Made by a program: the position numbers and the translations under genes. Below the pieces are notes generated by a model. The model saw only the letters and a list, made by a program, of their open reading frames with translations. It was not told the DNA's origin and made no database searches. From a virus, in IMG/VR virus record IMGVR_UViG_3300006119_000024, positions 1 to 39,125 of that record: a DNA stretch of 39,125 nt; one strand, given 5' to 3'. Shown in pieces: positions 1-6,759 of this stretch (position 1 is the stretch's first letter; the number at the start of each line of letters is the position of its first letter).

Positions 1-410
1 GTGACACCTGTTTCCGGGTCTTGGGTAAATACCGATAATTCCTTACGGGCTTCGGAATGTGCGATCAAAGCCTGAGCGTGGGGGTTGCCCAAAATAGATT
101 CAGCCATGCCCTGAACTTTGTCCGCTTCAGTGCCAGTGAGGACACGTTCGGACGAATGGATTTTGCAAGCATCCTTGTAAGCCGATGAACGCCGGTCGGT
201 AATGTTCTTCAATAGAACGTATTCAGACGCAAATCGATCAGGCTCCAAGATCGCCGTGTGAATCGCAGTACCCATCTCCATAGATCGGGTGGCTTCAGAC
301 GGTGGCTTGAACTTGTAATGTGCCGGGGATCGGGCAATCAATGAAAGCCCGGAATTGCTGATGCCTTCAGCCGCGTGATAAGCGGCGTTTTCCATGTCTT
401 CGATAATCAT
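1..410 (-). CDS. RecE-type PD-(D/E)XK exonuclease, partial
   Basis: Reading the minus strand from the ATG at 410 gives about 136 codons that stay open to the left edge, so only the N-terminal part is present. The translation contains AYHAAEGISNSGLSLIARSP, then MGTAIHTAILEPDRF, and reaches a DPETG stretch just at the edge. This order (GISxS.L..I..SPAHY, then GTA.H..ILEP) is typical of phage exonuclease VIII (RecE/DUF3799) nucleases, which resect double-stranded DNA 5' to 3' for recombination with an annealing protein. The catalytic PD-(D/E)XK residues would lie mostly beyond the edge and are not seen. It diverges from the gene at 513 and has its own probable promoter (TTGACA and TAGATT on the minus strand, 17 bp apart). 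Family recognition is by eye; a partner single-strand annealing gene would be expected to the left. Confidence 0.8.
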   Translation of the reverse strand, partial: MIIEDMENAAYHAAEGISNSGLSLIARSPAHYKFKPPSEATRSMEMGTAIHTAILEPDRFASEYVLLKNITDRRSSAYKDACKIHSSERVLTGTEADKVQGMAESILGNPHAQALIAHSEARKELSVFTQDPETGV

Positions 411-455
411 TATCTACTCCTGATGGTTGGTTAAACTGACAACGCTTGCCAGTGG

Positions 456-489
456 TTGCCAATCTAAACGAACGGATTTAGACTGTCAA
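456..489. promoter_or_regulatory. Overlapping divergent promoters with a dyad
   Basis: On the minus strand a perfect -35 TTGACA (484-489 complement) and TAGATT -10 (461-466 complement) are 17 bp apart and point at the RecE-like gene. On the plus strand TTGCCA (456-461) and TAGACT (479-484) are also 17 bp apart and point at the HTH gene at 513. An inverted repeat TCTAAA-N8-TTTAGA (463-468 and 477-482) sits in the middle and covers both -10 regions, as an operator would. The motifs are seen; promoter and operator activity is inferred. Confidence 0.5.
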
Positions 490-512
490 CTATTCAACCA
501 AGAGGATAAAAA

Positions 513-686
513 ATGTTGACTATTGATGAAATACGAAAGCGTCTGGAGGACAGGCGTTTGGACGTGGTGTCGAAGCGTACCGGCATTCCGGTGACTTACC
601 TGTACAAGTTCCGCGAAGGATCATTTCAGAATCCGGGGCATGAGCGGGTCAGGGTGTTGAGTGAGTATTTGGAGGAAGTGAAATGA
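513..686 (+). CDS. Small helix-turn-helix protein (Cro-like)
   Basis: This 57-residue protein starts at an ATG behind a purine-rich AGAGGATAAAA site. It begins MLTIDEIRKRLEDRRLDVVS and continues with KRTGIPVTYLYKFREG, which fits a short helix-turn-helix (a helix, the turn around TGIP, then the recognition helix VTYLYKFREG). Such minimal HTH proteins in phages usually act as Cro-like repressors or transcription regulators. It is the first gene of the rightward operon and sits beside a dyad covering two divergent promoters, so autoregulation or a switch role is plausible. Its stop codon overlaps the ATG of the next gene (ATGA at 683-686), suggesting translational coupling. The HTH call is by pattern; DNA target and role are inferred. 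Confidence 0.65.
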   Translation: MLTIDEIRKRLEDRRLDVVSKRTGIPVTYLYKFREGSFQNPGHERVRVLSEYLEEVK

Positions 687-946
687 GTAACGAAGAAAAA
701 ATTAGAGAAGTGATCAATGACGCCATGCGTAGGGCAGGGAAAAAATCAATCAACTCACAGAAAGAAAGCATGGAATACGAACTGATCCTTTCAAAAAAGA
801 ATGGCGCCTGTGCGAAGGCCATTATCACTGGCGATGAAATTTTTAATCGCGACATGAATGAGGCCGTGAAGATTCTGCTGGATGTGGTGGAGGATATGGA
901 TTTGGTGATAAGGAATCAGTTTGTGCTGAGGAAGATAGATGACTAA
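683..946 (+). CDS. Hypothetical protein, 87 aa
   Basis: I do not recognise this protein. It starts MSNEEKIREVINDAMRRAGK at an ATG overlapping the preceding stop codon, with GGAGGAAGTG just upstream acting as its ribosome binding site inside the HTH gene. The protein is highly charged and predicted helical, with no cysteines clustered for metal binding apart from one Cys, and no signal or membrane segment. The last part (NEAVKILLDVVEDMDLVIRN) reads as an amphipathic helix. Its end overlaps the next gene by 8 bp. Its position in the early operon next to an HTH gene suggests an early accessory role, but nothing in the sequence defines a function. Confidence 0.7.
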   Translation: MSNEEKIREVINDAMRRAGKKSINSQKESMEYELILSKKNGACAKAIITGDEIFNRDMNEAVKILLDVVEDMDLVIRNQFVLRKIDD

Positions 947-1238
947 AGAAGAATACTACAAGCAATTCCCCGTCATAAGCCTTCTGCAGATAGGCCAAGG
1001 GAAAGGCAGTGGAATTGCATCCATGCCCTACATCCGATACGACAAATACCTTGATCTCATCGAGACACTGAAATGGATTTCAGAAGCCGATGATCTTCAA
1101 ATAATCAAAACGGTATCAACGGTTGTTTTGGCAACACATAATGAACCAAGCCTTCTATATCCTTTTGACAGAAAATGCGTTGATCTCCTAGTGGCTTGGG
1201 AGAAGGAGCAGGACGATAAGATGGAGCTGGAGGACTAA
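939..1238 (+). CDS. Hypothetical protein, 99 aa
   Basis: This is an unrecognised soluble protein starting MTKEEYYKQFPVISLLQIGQ. The ATG lies inside the 3' end of the upstream gene, with a GGAAGAT site before it. Composition is mixed with several aromatic residues and an acidic C terminus (EKEQDDKMELED). There is no metal-binding cluster and no membrane segment. Its stop codon TAA overlaps the ATG of the next small gene (TAATG at 1236-1240), so the early genes from 513 to 1411 form one coupled chain. Function unknown. Confidence 0.65.
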   Translation: MTKEEYYKQFPVISLLQIGQGKGSGIASMPYIRYDKYLDLIETLKWISEADDLQIIKTVSTVVLATHNEPSLLYPFDRKCVDLLVAWEKEQDDKMELED

Positions 1239-1411
1239 TGGGGTTTTTTATGCAGCTTATAGTTCTTGTGTTTTTAGTATCCGTTGTAGCAATGGCTATT
1301 TTAAACAATCATCTGAATTGGAAATGGCTATGTAAAAATGCGGGTTGGCATCAAGAACCAAAAAGAACGAGGTTTGATGGGTGTTCTTTGACGGGAAAAT
1401 GTCCAAGATGA
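1238..1411 (+). CDS. Single-pass membrane microprotein, 57 aa
   Basis: The ATG at 1238 overlaps the previous stop codon (TAATG) and a reading frame of 57 residues follows. It opens with MGFFMQLIVLVFLVSVVAMA, a clear hydrophobic segment, followed by a short soluble tail with two Trp, three Cys and basic residues, ending in SLTGKCPR. The likely topology is one membrane helix at the N terminus with a small tail. The Cys residues (LCKNAG, DGCS, GKCP) could bind metal or form disulfides. Comparable small membrane proteins in early phage operons sometimes act in exclusion or host take-over, but nothing specific is seen here. The gene is supported by stop/start coupling and by filling the gap before the helicase. 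Confidence 0.55.
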   Translation: MGFFMQLIVLVFLVSVVAMAILNNHLNWKWLCKNAGWHQEPKRTRFDGCSLTGKCPR

Positions 1412-1456
1412 GAAAAGTATGTAATGCAGGATAGTCAAGGAAATTGGTTTTAAATT

Positions 1457-2866
1457 ATGCAACTAAGACCCTACCAAACTGACCTCATCGCCAAAGCCCG
1501 CCAATCCCTACGCGACCACCAGTCCGTCCTGATGGTAGCCCCTACCGGAGCCGGGAAAACGGCTTTGACGGTTCACATGATGGCAACAGCGGCCAGTCGC
1601 GGCATCAGTTCCATATTTTGTGTTCACCGGGATACGTTACTGGCACAGACCAGTCGGGCATTGTGGGAGCAGAAGGTTGAGCATGGCGTTATTGCGGCAG
1701 GTCGCGGCATGAGTCCGCGCATTCCGGTGCAGGTTGCATCGGTTCAGACTTTAGTGCGCCGATTGGATCGCGTATCGGAACCCGGATTGATTGTCATTGA
1801 TGAGGCGCATCGGGCGGCGGCTGAAACGTATCAGAAGATCATACGGGCTTATCCCAAGTCGCGTGTGGTTGGCCTGACTGCAACGCCACAGCGAACTGAT
1901 GGCAAAGGGCTATCCGATATCTTTCAGGGAATGGTCGAAGGCCCTACGGTTGCCAGCCTGATCCGTGACGGATATCTGTGTCCGTATGTCATTTTCGGAG
2001 TCAGTAAACCCGTGGAAACGGCCAGTTTGAAGAAGCGCATGGGGGACTATGTGGCTGAAGAAATTGAAGCCATCATGGATAAACCCTCCATTACCGGGGA
2101 TGCAGTGGCCCACTACAAACGTCACGCCAATGGCAAACGATGCGTGGTGTTTTGCGCTACGCTGAATCATGCCAGACACGTTTGTGAAGCCTACAACCAA
2201 GCGGGTGTGACCGCTGAACATATTGACGGTAACACGTCATCCGCAGAACGTCAGGCGATCCTTGCGCGAGTGAAATCAGGAGAAACGCTCGTCTTGACCA
2301 ATGTGGAATTGGTGATTGAAGGCGTAGACGTTCCCGCCATCGAAGCAGTTCAATGGCTCAGGCCAACGGCATCCCTCATTATCTGGTGTCAAGGGAATGG
2401 GCGTGGATTCCGTCAGGCGCATGGAAAGGATCATCTGATTATTCTGGATCACGTCCAAAACTATGCGCGGCATGGTCTACCAGACGATGAGCGTCAATGG
2501 TCGCTTGAGGGTGATCCGAATCGGGGCAAGCGAAAAAAAGCTGACCCGGATGAAATGAGAATCAAACAATGTGAGAAATGCTATGCCATCTTCAATCCCG
2601 GTCCAACCGAGTGTCCGTCATGCGGCGAACCCATCCAAGGAAAACCAAGAATCATTGAAGTCAATGAAGGATATCTTGAACAGTTGGATATTGAGTCCAT
2701 CCGTCGAACACAACGAAAGGAGCAAGGAGGCGCAAGAACGCTTAGAGACTTGGTGGAACTCGGCAAACGCCGGGGATTGAAAGACCCTGCGGGATGGGCG
2801 GCGCACGTTTATGCCGCAAGGACCGGGGCGAAACCTGATTTTAGTGCGGCTAGGGGGTATTTGTGA
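1457..2866 (+). CDS. SF2 DEAD/DEAH-box helicase
   Basis: This 469-residue protein is a superfamily 2 helicase of the SSL2/type III restriction-like group common in phages. Visible motifs in order are the Q-like LRPYQ at residues 3-7, Walker A APTGAGKT (28-35), Walker B IDEAH (about 114-118), motif III GLTATPQR (about 140), motif V TNVELVIEGVDVP, and motif VI QGNGRGFRQ (about 312-321). A C-terminal zinc-binding pair CEKC and CPSC follows (about 373-389). It should use ATP to unwind or move on duplex DNA in replication or recombination. The stop codon overlaps the GTG start of the next gene (GTGA at 2863-2866), and that gene in turn overlaps the nuclease gene, so the three are probably co-translated. 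Motif identification is firm; the exact DNA substrate is not known. Confidence 0.92.
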   Translation: MQLRPYQTDLIAKARQSLRDHQSVLMVAPTGAGKTALTVHMMATAASRGISSIFCVHRDTLLAQTSRALWEQKVEHGVIAAGRGMSPRIPVQVASVQTLVRRLDRVSEPGLIVIDEAHRAAAETYQKIIRAYPKSRVVGLTATPQRTDGKGLSDIFQGMVEGPTVASLIRDGYLCPYVIFGVSKPVETASLKKRMGDYVAEEIEAIMDKPSITGDAVAHYKRHANGKRCVVFCATLNHARHVCEAYNQAGVTAEHIDGNTSSAERQAILARVKSGETLVLTNVELVIEGVDVPAIEAVQWLRPTASLIIWCQGNGRGFRQAHGKDHLIILDHVQNYARHGLPDDERQWSLEGDPNRGKRKKADPDEMRIKQCEKCYAIFNPGPTECPSCGEPIQGKPRIIEVNEGYLEQLDIESIRRTQRKEQGGARTLRDLVELGKRRGLKDPAGWAAHVYAARTGAKPDFSAARGYL

Positions 2867-3642
2867 ACATTCTAAGTTTAGGCGCTGGCGTTCAATCCAG
2901 TACGCTTGCTTTGATGGCGGCCAAGGGCGAAATAGGCCCAATGCCTGATGCCGCGATTTTTGCGGATACGGGTTGGGAACCGCGCAAGGTCATGGAATAT
3001 CTGGATTGGCTTGAAACCCAGTTGCCGTTTCCTGTTTATCGAGTAATGCACAAAGACGGTCTCTTGAATGCGATTAAAGGCGATGGACGGTTTGCTGCGG
3101 TTCCATTTTTCATGTCAGGGGGGGGCATGGGGCAACGCCAATGCACTGCTGAATACAAACTCACGCCGATCAGGAAAAAAACTCGTGAATTGCTTGGATA
3201 TGAACCACGAAAACGCATACCAGAAGGATCGGTGACAATGTGGATTGGTATCAGCCTTGATGAATCTATTCGCATGAAACCGTCACAGGACAAATGGATT
3301 AAAAATCGGTGGCCTTTGATCGAACTCAACATGACGCGATGGCATTGTTTGGAGTGGATGGATAAGAACGGCTATCCGATGCCGCCAAAGTCATCCTGCC
3401 TTGGTTGCCCCTATCACTCAAACAAGCAGTGGGTTGAGATTAAACGAGATTCGCCTGAAGAATGGTTGGAAACAATAGAGATTGATCGGTTGATTAGAAA
3501 CAGGGCATCCGAAATGAAGGATCAGCAATTTATGCACCGATCATGCAAACCGTTGGATCAAGTCGATTTCAGCATCATCGAAAAACAACCGGATATGTGG
3601 GAGGGGTTTGGCAACGAATGCGAAGGGATGTGCGGGGTATGA
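2863..3642 (+). CDS. PAPS-reductase-like (ATP pyrophosphatase fold) protein
   Basis: The 259-residue product starts at GTG inside the helicase stop. Its N terminus MNILSLGAGVQSSTLALMAA carries the PP-loop like G-x-G-V-Q-S-S-T signature of phosphoadenosine phosphosulfate reductase-like proteins, and FADTGWEP follows as in that family. A CLGCPYHSNKQW motif lies near residue 180, giving a CxxC pair. Family members adenylate or activate a substrate with ATP; phage and DndC-related members are linked to nucleic-acid or sulfur chemistry rather than sulfate assimilation. A sulfate-assimilation role is unlikely because no partner genes are present. Tight coupling to a helicase and a VRR-NUC nuclease suggests a job in DNA metabolism or defence avoidance (inference). 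The family call is confident; the reaction is unknown. Confidence 0.82.
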   Translation: MNILSLGAGVQSSTLALMAAKGEIGPMPDAAIFADTGWEPRKVMEYLDWLETQLPFPVYRVMHKDGLLNAIKGDGRFAAVPFFMSGGGMGQRQCTAEYKLTPIRKKTRELLGYEPRKRIPEGSVTMWIGISLDESIRMKPSQDKWIKNRWPLIELNMTRWHCLEWMDKNGYPMPPKSSCLGCPYHSNKQWVEIKRDSPEEWLETIEIDRLIRNRASEMKDQQFMHRSCKPLDQVDFSIIEKQPDMWEGFGNECEGMCGV

Positions 3643-3980
3643 ACGAACACGACCTACAAAACCGCATCCTCCTAGCCCTCTCCGCATCAGGTGCAACCGT
3701 CTGGCGACAAAACACGGGCCTTGCGTGGGTGGGTGAGCCGGTTCAACTGGCGAATGGCGATGTGCTTCTAAAAAATCCGCGTCGATTGCACGTTGGATTG
3801 TGCAAGGGATCAAGCGATATTATCGGATTGCATGAAGGTCGGTTCATTGCTTGTGAGGTCAAAGCCAAAGGCGGCAGAGTCACTCGCGAACAGGAAAACT
3901 TCATAGCGCAAGTCAATGCCAACGGGGGTTCTGCCGGGATTGCTTGGAGCGTTGACGATGCGTTGAGGTTGATAGGATAA
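3639..3980 (+). CDS. VRR-NUC domain nuclease
   Basis: I choose the ATG at 3639, which overlaps the previous stop codon (ATGA), giving 113 residues. The protein shows the VRR-NUC core of the PD-(D/E)XK fold: GSSDII with Asp60, then ACEVKAKGG with Glu73 and Lys75, then a helix containing Gln85 (TREQENF). Stand-alone phage VRR-NUC proteins are structure-selective nucleases, often acting on branched DNA and frequently encoded next to SF2 helicases, exactly as here. The start fits the family length of about 100 residues; an upstream in-frame extension to 3543 would overlap the previous gene heavily and has no supporting motif. This is the last gene before a strong terminator. Confidence 0.88.
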   Translation: MNEHDLQNRILLALSASGATVWRQNTGLAWVGEPVQLANGDVLLKNPRRLHVGLCKGSSDIIGLHEGRFIACEVKAKGGRVTREQENFIAQVNANGGSAGIAWSVDDALRLIG

Positions 3981-3993
3981 TAGGACTGTCGGC

Positions 3994-4085
3994 GTGGTAC
4001 CCGATAGAAAGCCCTGAATTGAAGATGCGTCCCGGTCGTTTTGGATTGGGAGTACCACCGCGTCTTCACTTGAGGGCTTTTTTTT
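3994..4085 (+). terminator. Long hairpin terminator with competing upstream helix
   Basis: Positions 4008-4029 pair with 4059-4080 over 22 positions with only two mismatches and one wobble, followed by eight T residues (4078-4085): a strong intrinsic terminator for the operon ending with the VRR-NUC gene. The helix continues with TCCC (4030-4033) pairing GGGA (4048-4051). This leaves GTACCAC (4052-4058) as a bulge, which is perfectly complementary to GTGGTAC at 3994-4000 upstream. The second pairing is either a pseudoknot or, more likely given the short 7-nt linker, an alternative fold. Terminator role is well supported; a regulatory switch is inference. Confidence 0.75.
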
Positions 4086-4098
4086 GCCCGGAGGTTTT

Positions 4099-4398
4099 AT
4101 GACGATTTGCCACGGATTGACTATGGAGCAAGGCTTACCAGAAGAAATATGTTGCTTTCAGTGCAACCAAACAATGACATTTGGAACAAGTGGGATTGCT
4201 TATTTTGGTTATTCATCTGCTATCTATGTTTGCGGAAAATGTTCACCCGGATTTGCTGCTGGAATACTTCATGATGCTAGTCGATTAGACTCATTTCTTC
4301 ACATTAACGAAAGACACGCAAACTACATTTATGACGCAAACATCCTTGCTCAAGAAAATCGACAAATTACAAAAACATACGGAGGGCTTGATGATTGA
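4099..4398 (+). CDS. Hypothetical Cys-rich protein, 99 aa
   Basis: The start is the ATG at 4099, six bases behind a clear GGAGG site; the upstream TTG belongs to the terminator region. The protein starts MTICHGLTMEQGLPEEICCF and holds two cysteine pairs, CCFQCN near residue 18-21 and CGKC near residue 45-48, which look like a small zinc ribbon. The C-terminal half is helical and mixed in charge (INERHANYIYDANILAQEN). Such small zinc-ribbon proteins are common in phages and may bind nucleic acid or protein, but I recognise no family. It begins a new transcription unit after the terminator and its end overlaps the next gene by 8 bp. Confidence 0.7.
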   Translation: MTICHGLTMEQGLPEEICCFQCNQTMTFGTSGIAYFGYSSAIYVCGKCSPGFAAGILHDASRLDSFLHINERHANYIYDANILAQENRQITKTYGGLDD

Positions 4399-4537
4399 AG
4401 GCGACTTTGAAGGCGACTTTGAATTCAAGTTCGACAATGTAGTTATTGACCAAGAAACAACACCGGAGGAAGCCGCTGAAGAAATAAAAGAAGTGTTTAA
4501 TGAAGAATGGATTCAGAAGTTAAAGCAGTTTTTGTAA
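4391..4537 (+). CDS. Hypothetical acidic protein, 48 aa
   Basis: I prefer the ATG at 4391, placed just after a strong GGAGGG at 4381-4386, giving 48 residues. A start at 4331 would be in frame but would overlap the previous gene by 68 bp without a comparable ribosome site. The protein is strongly acidic, starting MIEGDFEGDFEFKFDN, with a predicted C-terminal helix (EEIKEVFNEEWIQKLKQFL). Small acidic phage proteins often bind host DNA-binding or nuclease proteins as DNA mimics, but that is only a possibility here. No family recognised. It is followed by the folded leader of the primase gene. Confidence 0.6.
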   Translation: MIEGDFEGDFEFKFDNVVIDQETTPEEAAEEIKEVFNEEWIQKLKQFL

Positions 4538-4550
4538 TGTAAACTTCCCA

Positions 4551-4613
4551 ATGCACCTAGGGTAGCTCCCGAAAAGCCGTCACCGTCATGGTCTGGTGCA
4601 TCTTTTTTGACGG
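4551..4613 (+). promoter_or_regulatory. Structured leader before primase gene
   Basis: ATGCACC (4551-4557) pairs perfectly with GGTGCAT (4595-4601), closing a 37-nt loop; T-rich DNA (4603-4608) follows. Inside the loop GGG (4560-4562) can pair with CCC (4568-4570), and the hexamer CCGTCA occurs twice in tandem (4577-4582 and 4583-4588). Either copy is perfectly complementary to TGACGG at 4608-4613, directly before the start codon at 4617, allowing an H-type pseudoknot over the ribosome binding region. The loop closely resembles the one at 19382-19418. It could be a weak terminator, a translational switch, or both. Pairings are seen; function is inferred. Confidence 0.55.
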
Positions 4614-4616
4614 ACA

Positions 4617-6644
4617 ATGGCAGACGGAACCATGACAGATATCACGCATTTGTTCCCTGAGATTGTCAGGGAATTCTTAGGCAACGAACCCACAGAAACA
4701 TTCAAAGGCGGCAGAGAACTGCGGTTTGGTTCGCGCCAATCTTTGTCCATTGATCTGGACAAGGGTCGATGGTTTGACTTTGAACGTCAGATCGGTGGAA
4801 ACATCCTTGAATTCATCATGGATCAGGCCGGGATGGATGCCACATCCAAGGCAATGAAATGGCTAGAAGATCAAGGAATGATTCCAAAGACCGAATTCAT
4901 ACCCAAGCCAAAACAGAAGCAAAATGGAACGCTTCAATCGACGTACAACTACGTTGATGAGAACGGAGAATTGCAGTATCAAGTCCTCCGCTATGCCAAC
5001 CCGCGAACCTTTAAGCAGAGGGCCTCTGACGGGACATGGAGCATCAAGCATCTGACACCGATCCCTTATCGACTGCCAGAGATGCTTGCCCAACAAAACA
5101 CCATTTTGATTGTTGAGGGCGAAAAGGATGTAGACAATCTTTATGAGTTAGGACTTACCGCAACATGCAACAACGGTGGCGCTGGTAACTTCAAGGATGA
5201 ATTAGTTCCGTGGTTCACCAATAGAACCGTCATCATCATCCCAGATAATGATGAGGCAGGGCAAAAACACGCGCAAGATGTAGCCAAAAAACTGCATCCG
5301 GTTGTGACATCTATTCGCATCATCAATTTGCCGGGACTTGGCCCCAAGGGCGATGTATCCGACTGGATACAAATGGGGGGCACAAGAACCCAACTCATTG
5401 ACATTTGTAAGGCAGCGCCCTTTTGGGAGCCACCGCCGGATGTTGAAATAAATTCCCCTCATGTCACCAATTACTTTGAGCCATTGCCTCATTGCAATGA
5501 CAAGGGAAAGCCACTGGTTCACATCGACAACTTGCGCGAAATCCTTTACAGGTTGCAAGTCAACATCCGCTACAACGTCATCACAAAAGAGGATGAAATC
5601 CTGATTCCCGGTCAATCATTTACGATGGACAACAAGGCCAATGCCACGCTGGCATGGATTGAATCCGAATGTAGCCGTTTCGGATTTTCAACATCCAAGG
5701 TTTCAGAATTCATTGTCTACCTAGCCGATCAGAACCTATACAACCCAGTGGCAACATGGATTGAGTCCAAGCCGTGGGACGGGGTGTCTCGGTTGGAAGA
5801 CCTTTACAACACCATCTATTGCGTCAAGAACTCTGACAACGACCTTAAAGAAGTTTTGATGCGTCGATGGCTTATATCTGCCATTGCCGCAGCATTCAGC
5901 CCTGTTGGGGTAGCCGCTCCCGGCATCTTGGTGCTTCAGGGAGATCAATATCTAGGAAAAACAAAATGGTTCAAGTCTTTGGTCCCGGAAGAAATGGACT
6001 TGGTAAAAGATGGATTTATCCTTGATCCATCAAATAAAGATTCAGTCGAACAAGCATGTTCATTCTGGCTAGTGGAATTGGGAGAGCTAGATGCGACATT
6101 TAAAAAATCAGATATCGCCGCACTAAAAGCATTTATCACCAATAAATCAGATGTATTCAGAAAGTCATATGCCAGAAAGAAATCACAATTTGCACGGCGC
6201 ACTGTATTTTTTGGTTCAGTGAATAATAAGAACTATTTAAACGATCCTACAGGCAATAGACGTTTTTGGACGATTGAATGTGCAGACATAAAGCATAGTC
6301 ACGGTATTGATATGCAACAGCTATGGGCTGAAGTTTTGCATCATTGGCGAAATGGAGAATCATATTTTTTGACGCCAGAAGAAATGAATAAACTAAATGA
6401 ACACAACGAAGATTTTACAGTCATGCACCCCATAGCTGAAAAAATTGCCACGAAGTTGGCATGGGATGATCCTGCATCACTATGGACTTGGAGAACTGTT
6501 ACGAGCGTTTTGGAGAGCGTTGGAATTGATAAGCCGAATCCATCTGATGCAACATCAGCGGGAATTTACATACGGCGCATGAATGGAGGGAAAGGCAAGA
6601 GATCGAATGGGGTTGGCTATGTTCTGGTCCCTAACAACAAGTAA
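4617..6644 (+). CDS. TOPRIM primase / VapE-type helicase
   Basis: This 675-residue protein combines primase and ATPase parts. The N-terminal 80 residues (WFDFERQIGGN near residue 50) resemble the DNA-binding region before TOPRIM domains. The TOPRIM motifs are ILIVEGEKD (about 162-170) and IPDNDEAG (about 206-213), with DVSDWI after. The C-terminal half matches virulence-associated E type P-loop proteins: LQGDQYLGKTKW (about 440-451), WLVELGELDATFKKSD, and TGNRRFWTIE near 545. It should lay primers and unwind at the phage replication fork. The start could be 4617 or the in-frame ATG at 4632; neither has a strong ribosome site, which fits control by the folded leader. The repeats just downstream (6648-6722) may be its DNA target (inference). 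Confidence 0.9.
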   Translation: MADGTMTDITHLFPEIVREFLGNEPTETFKGGRELRFGSRQSLSIDLDKGRWFDFERQIGGNILEFIMDQAGMDATSKAMKWLEDQGMIPKTEFIPKPKQKQNGTLQSTYNYVDENGELQYQVLRYANPRTFKQRASDGTWSIKHLTPIPYRLPEMLAQQNTILIVEGEKDVDNLYELGLTATCNNGGAGNFKDELVPWFTNRTVIIIPDNDEAGQKHAQDVAKKLHPVVTSIRIINLPGLGPKGDVSDWIQMGGTRTQLIDICKAAPFWEPPPDVEINSPHVTNYFEPLPHCNDKGKPLVHIDNLREILYRLQVNIRYNVITKEDEILIPGQSFTMDNKANATLAWIESECSRFGFSTSKVSEFIVYLADQNLYNPVATWIESKPWDGVSRLEDLYNTIYCVKNSDNDLKEVLMRRWLISAIAAAFSPVGVAAPGILVLQGDQYLGKTKWFKSLVPEEMDLVKDGFILDPSNKDSVEQACSFWLVELGELDATFKKSDIAALKAFITNKSDVFRKSYARKKSQFARRTVFFGSVNNKNYLNDPTGNRRFWTIECADIKHSHGIDMQQLWAEVLHHWRNGESYFLTPEEMNKLNEHNEDFTVMHPIAEKIATKLAWDDPASLWTWRTVTSVLESVGIDKPNPSDATSAGIYIRRMNGGKGKRSNGVGYVLVPNNK

Positions 6645-6647
6645 GAC

Positions 6648-6722
6648 GCACTTGGTAGCACTGGTCGCACTGATCTAAGTCATTGATTATTAACCTATAG
6701 TGTAACCTAGTGTAACCTTTTT
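6648..6722 (+). repeat. Two adjacent triplets of short direct repeats
   Basis: The first set is contiguous: GCACTTGGTA (6648-6657), GCACTGGTC (6658-6666), GCACTGATC (6667-6675). After 15 bp the second set is also contiguous: TAACCTATAGTG (6691-6702), TAACCTAGTG (6703-6712), TAACCTTTTT (6713-6722). An AT- and purine-rich stretch follows to 6759. The arrangement lies in a 115-bp gap directly behind the primase gene and resembles iterons or a multi-site operator. Repeats are seen; function is inferred. Confidence 0.55.
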
Positions 6723-6759
6723 AAGAATAATAAAGTAAGAGAAAAAAAGGAGATATATT

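Noticed and set aside
2618-2941. Minus-strand 107-codon frame across the helicase/PAPS junction
   Set aside because: It overlaps two well-supported plus-strand genes, has no ribosome site and no recognisable domain.
4551-4613. Resemblance to the c-di-GMP-I (GEMM) riboswitch because of GGTAGC, CCGA and AAAGCC blocks
   Set aside because: The blocks occur in the wrong order, the element is much shorter, and the CACGCACAG and tetraloop-receptor parts are missing.
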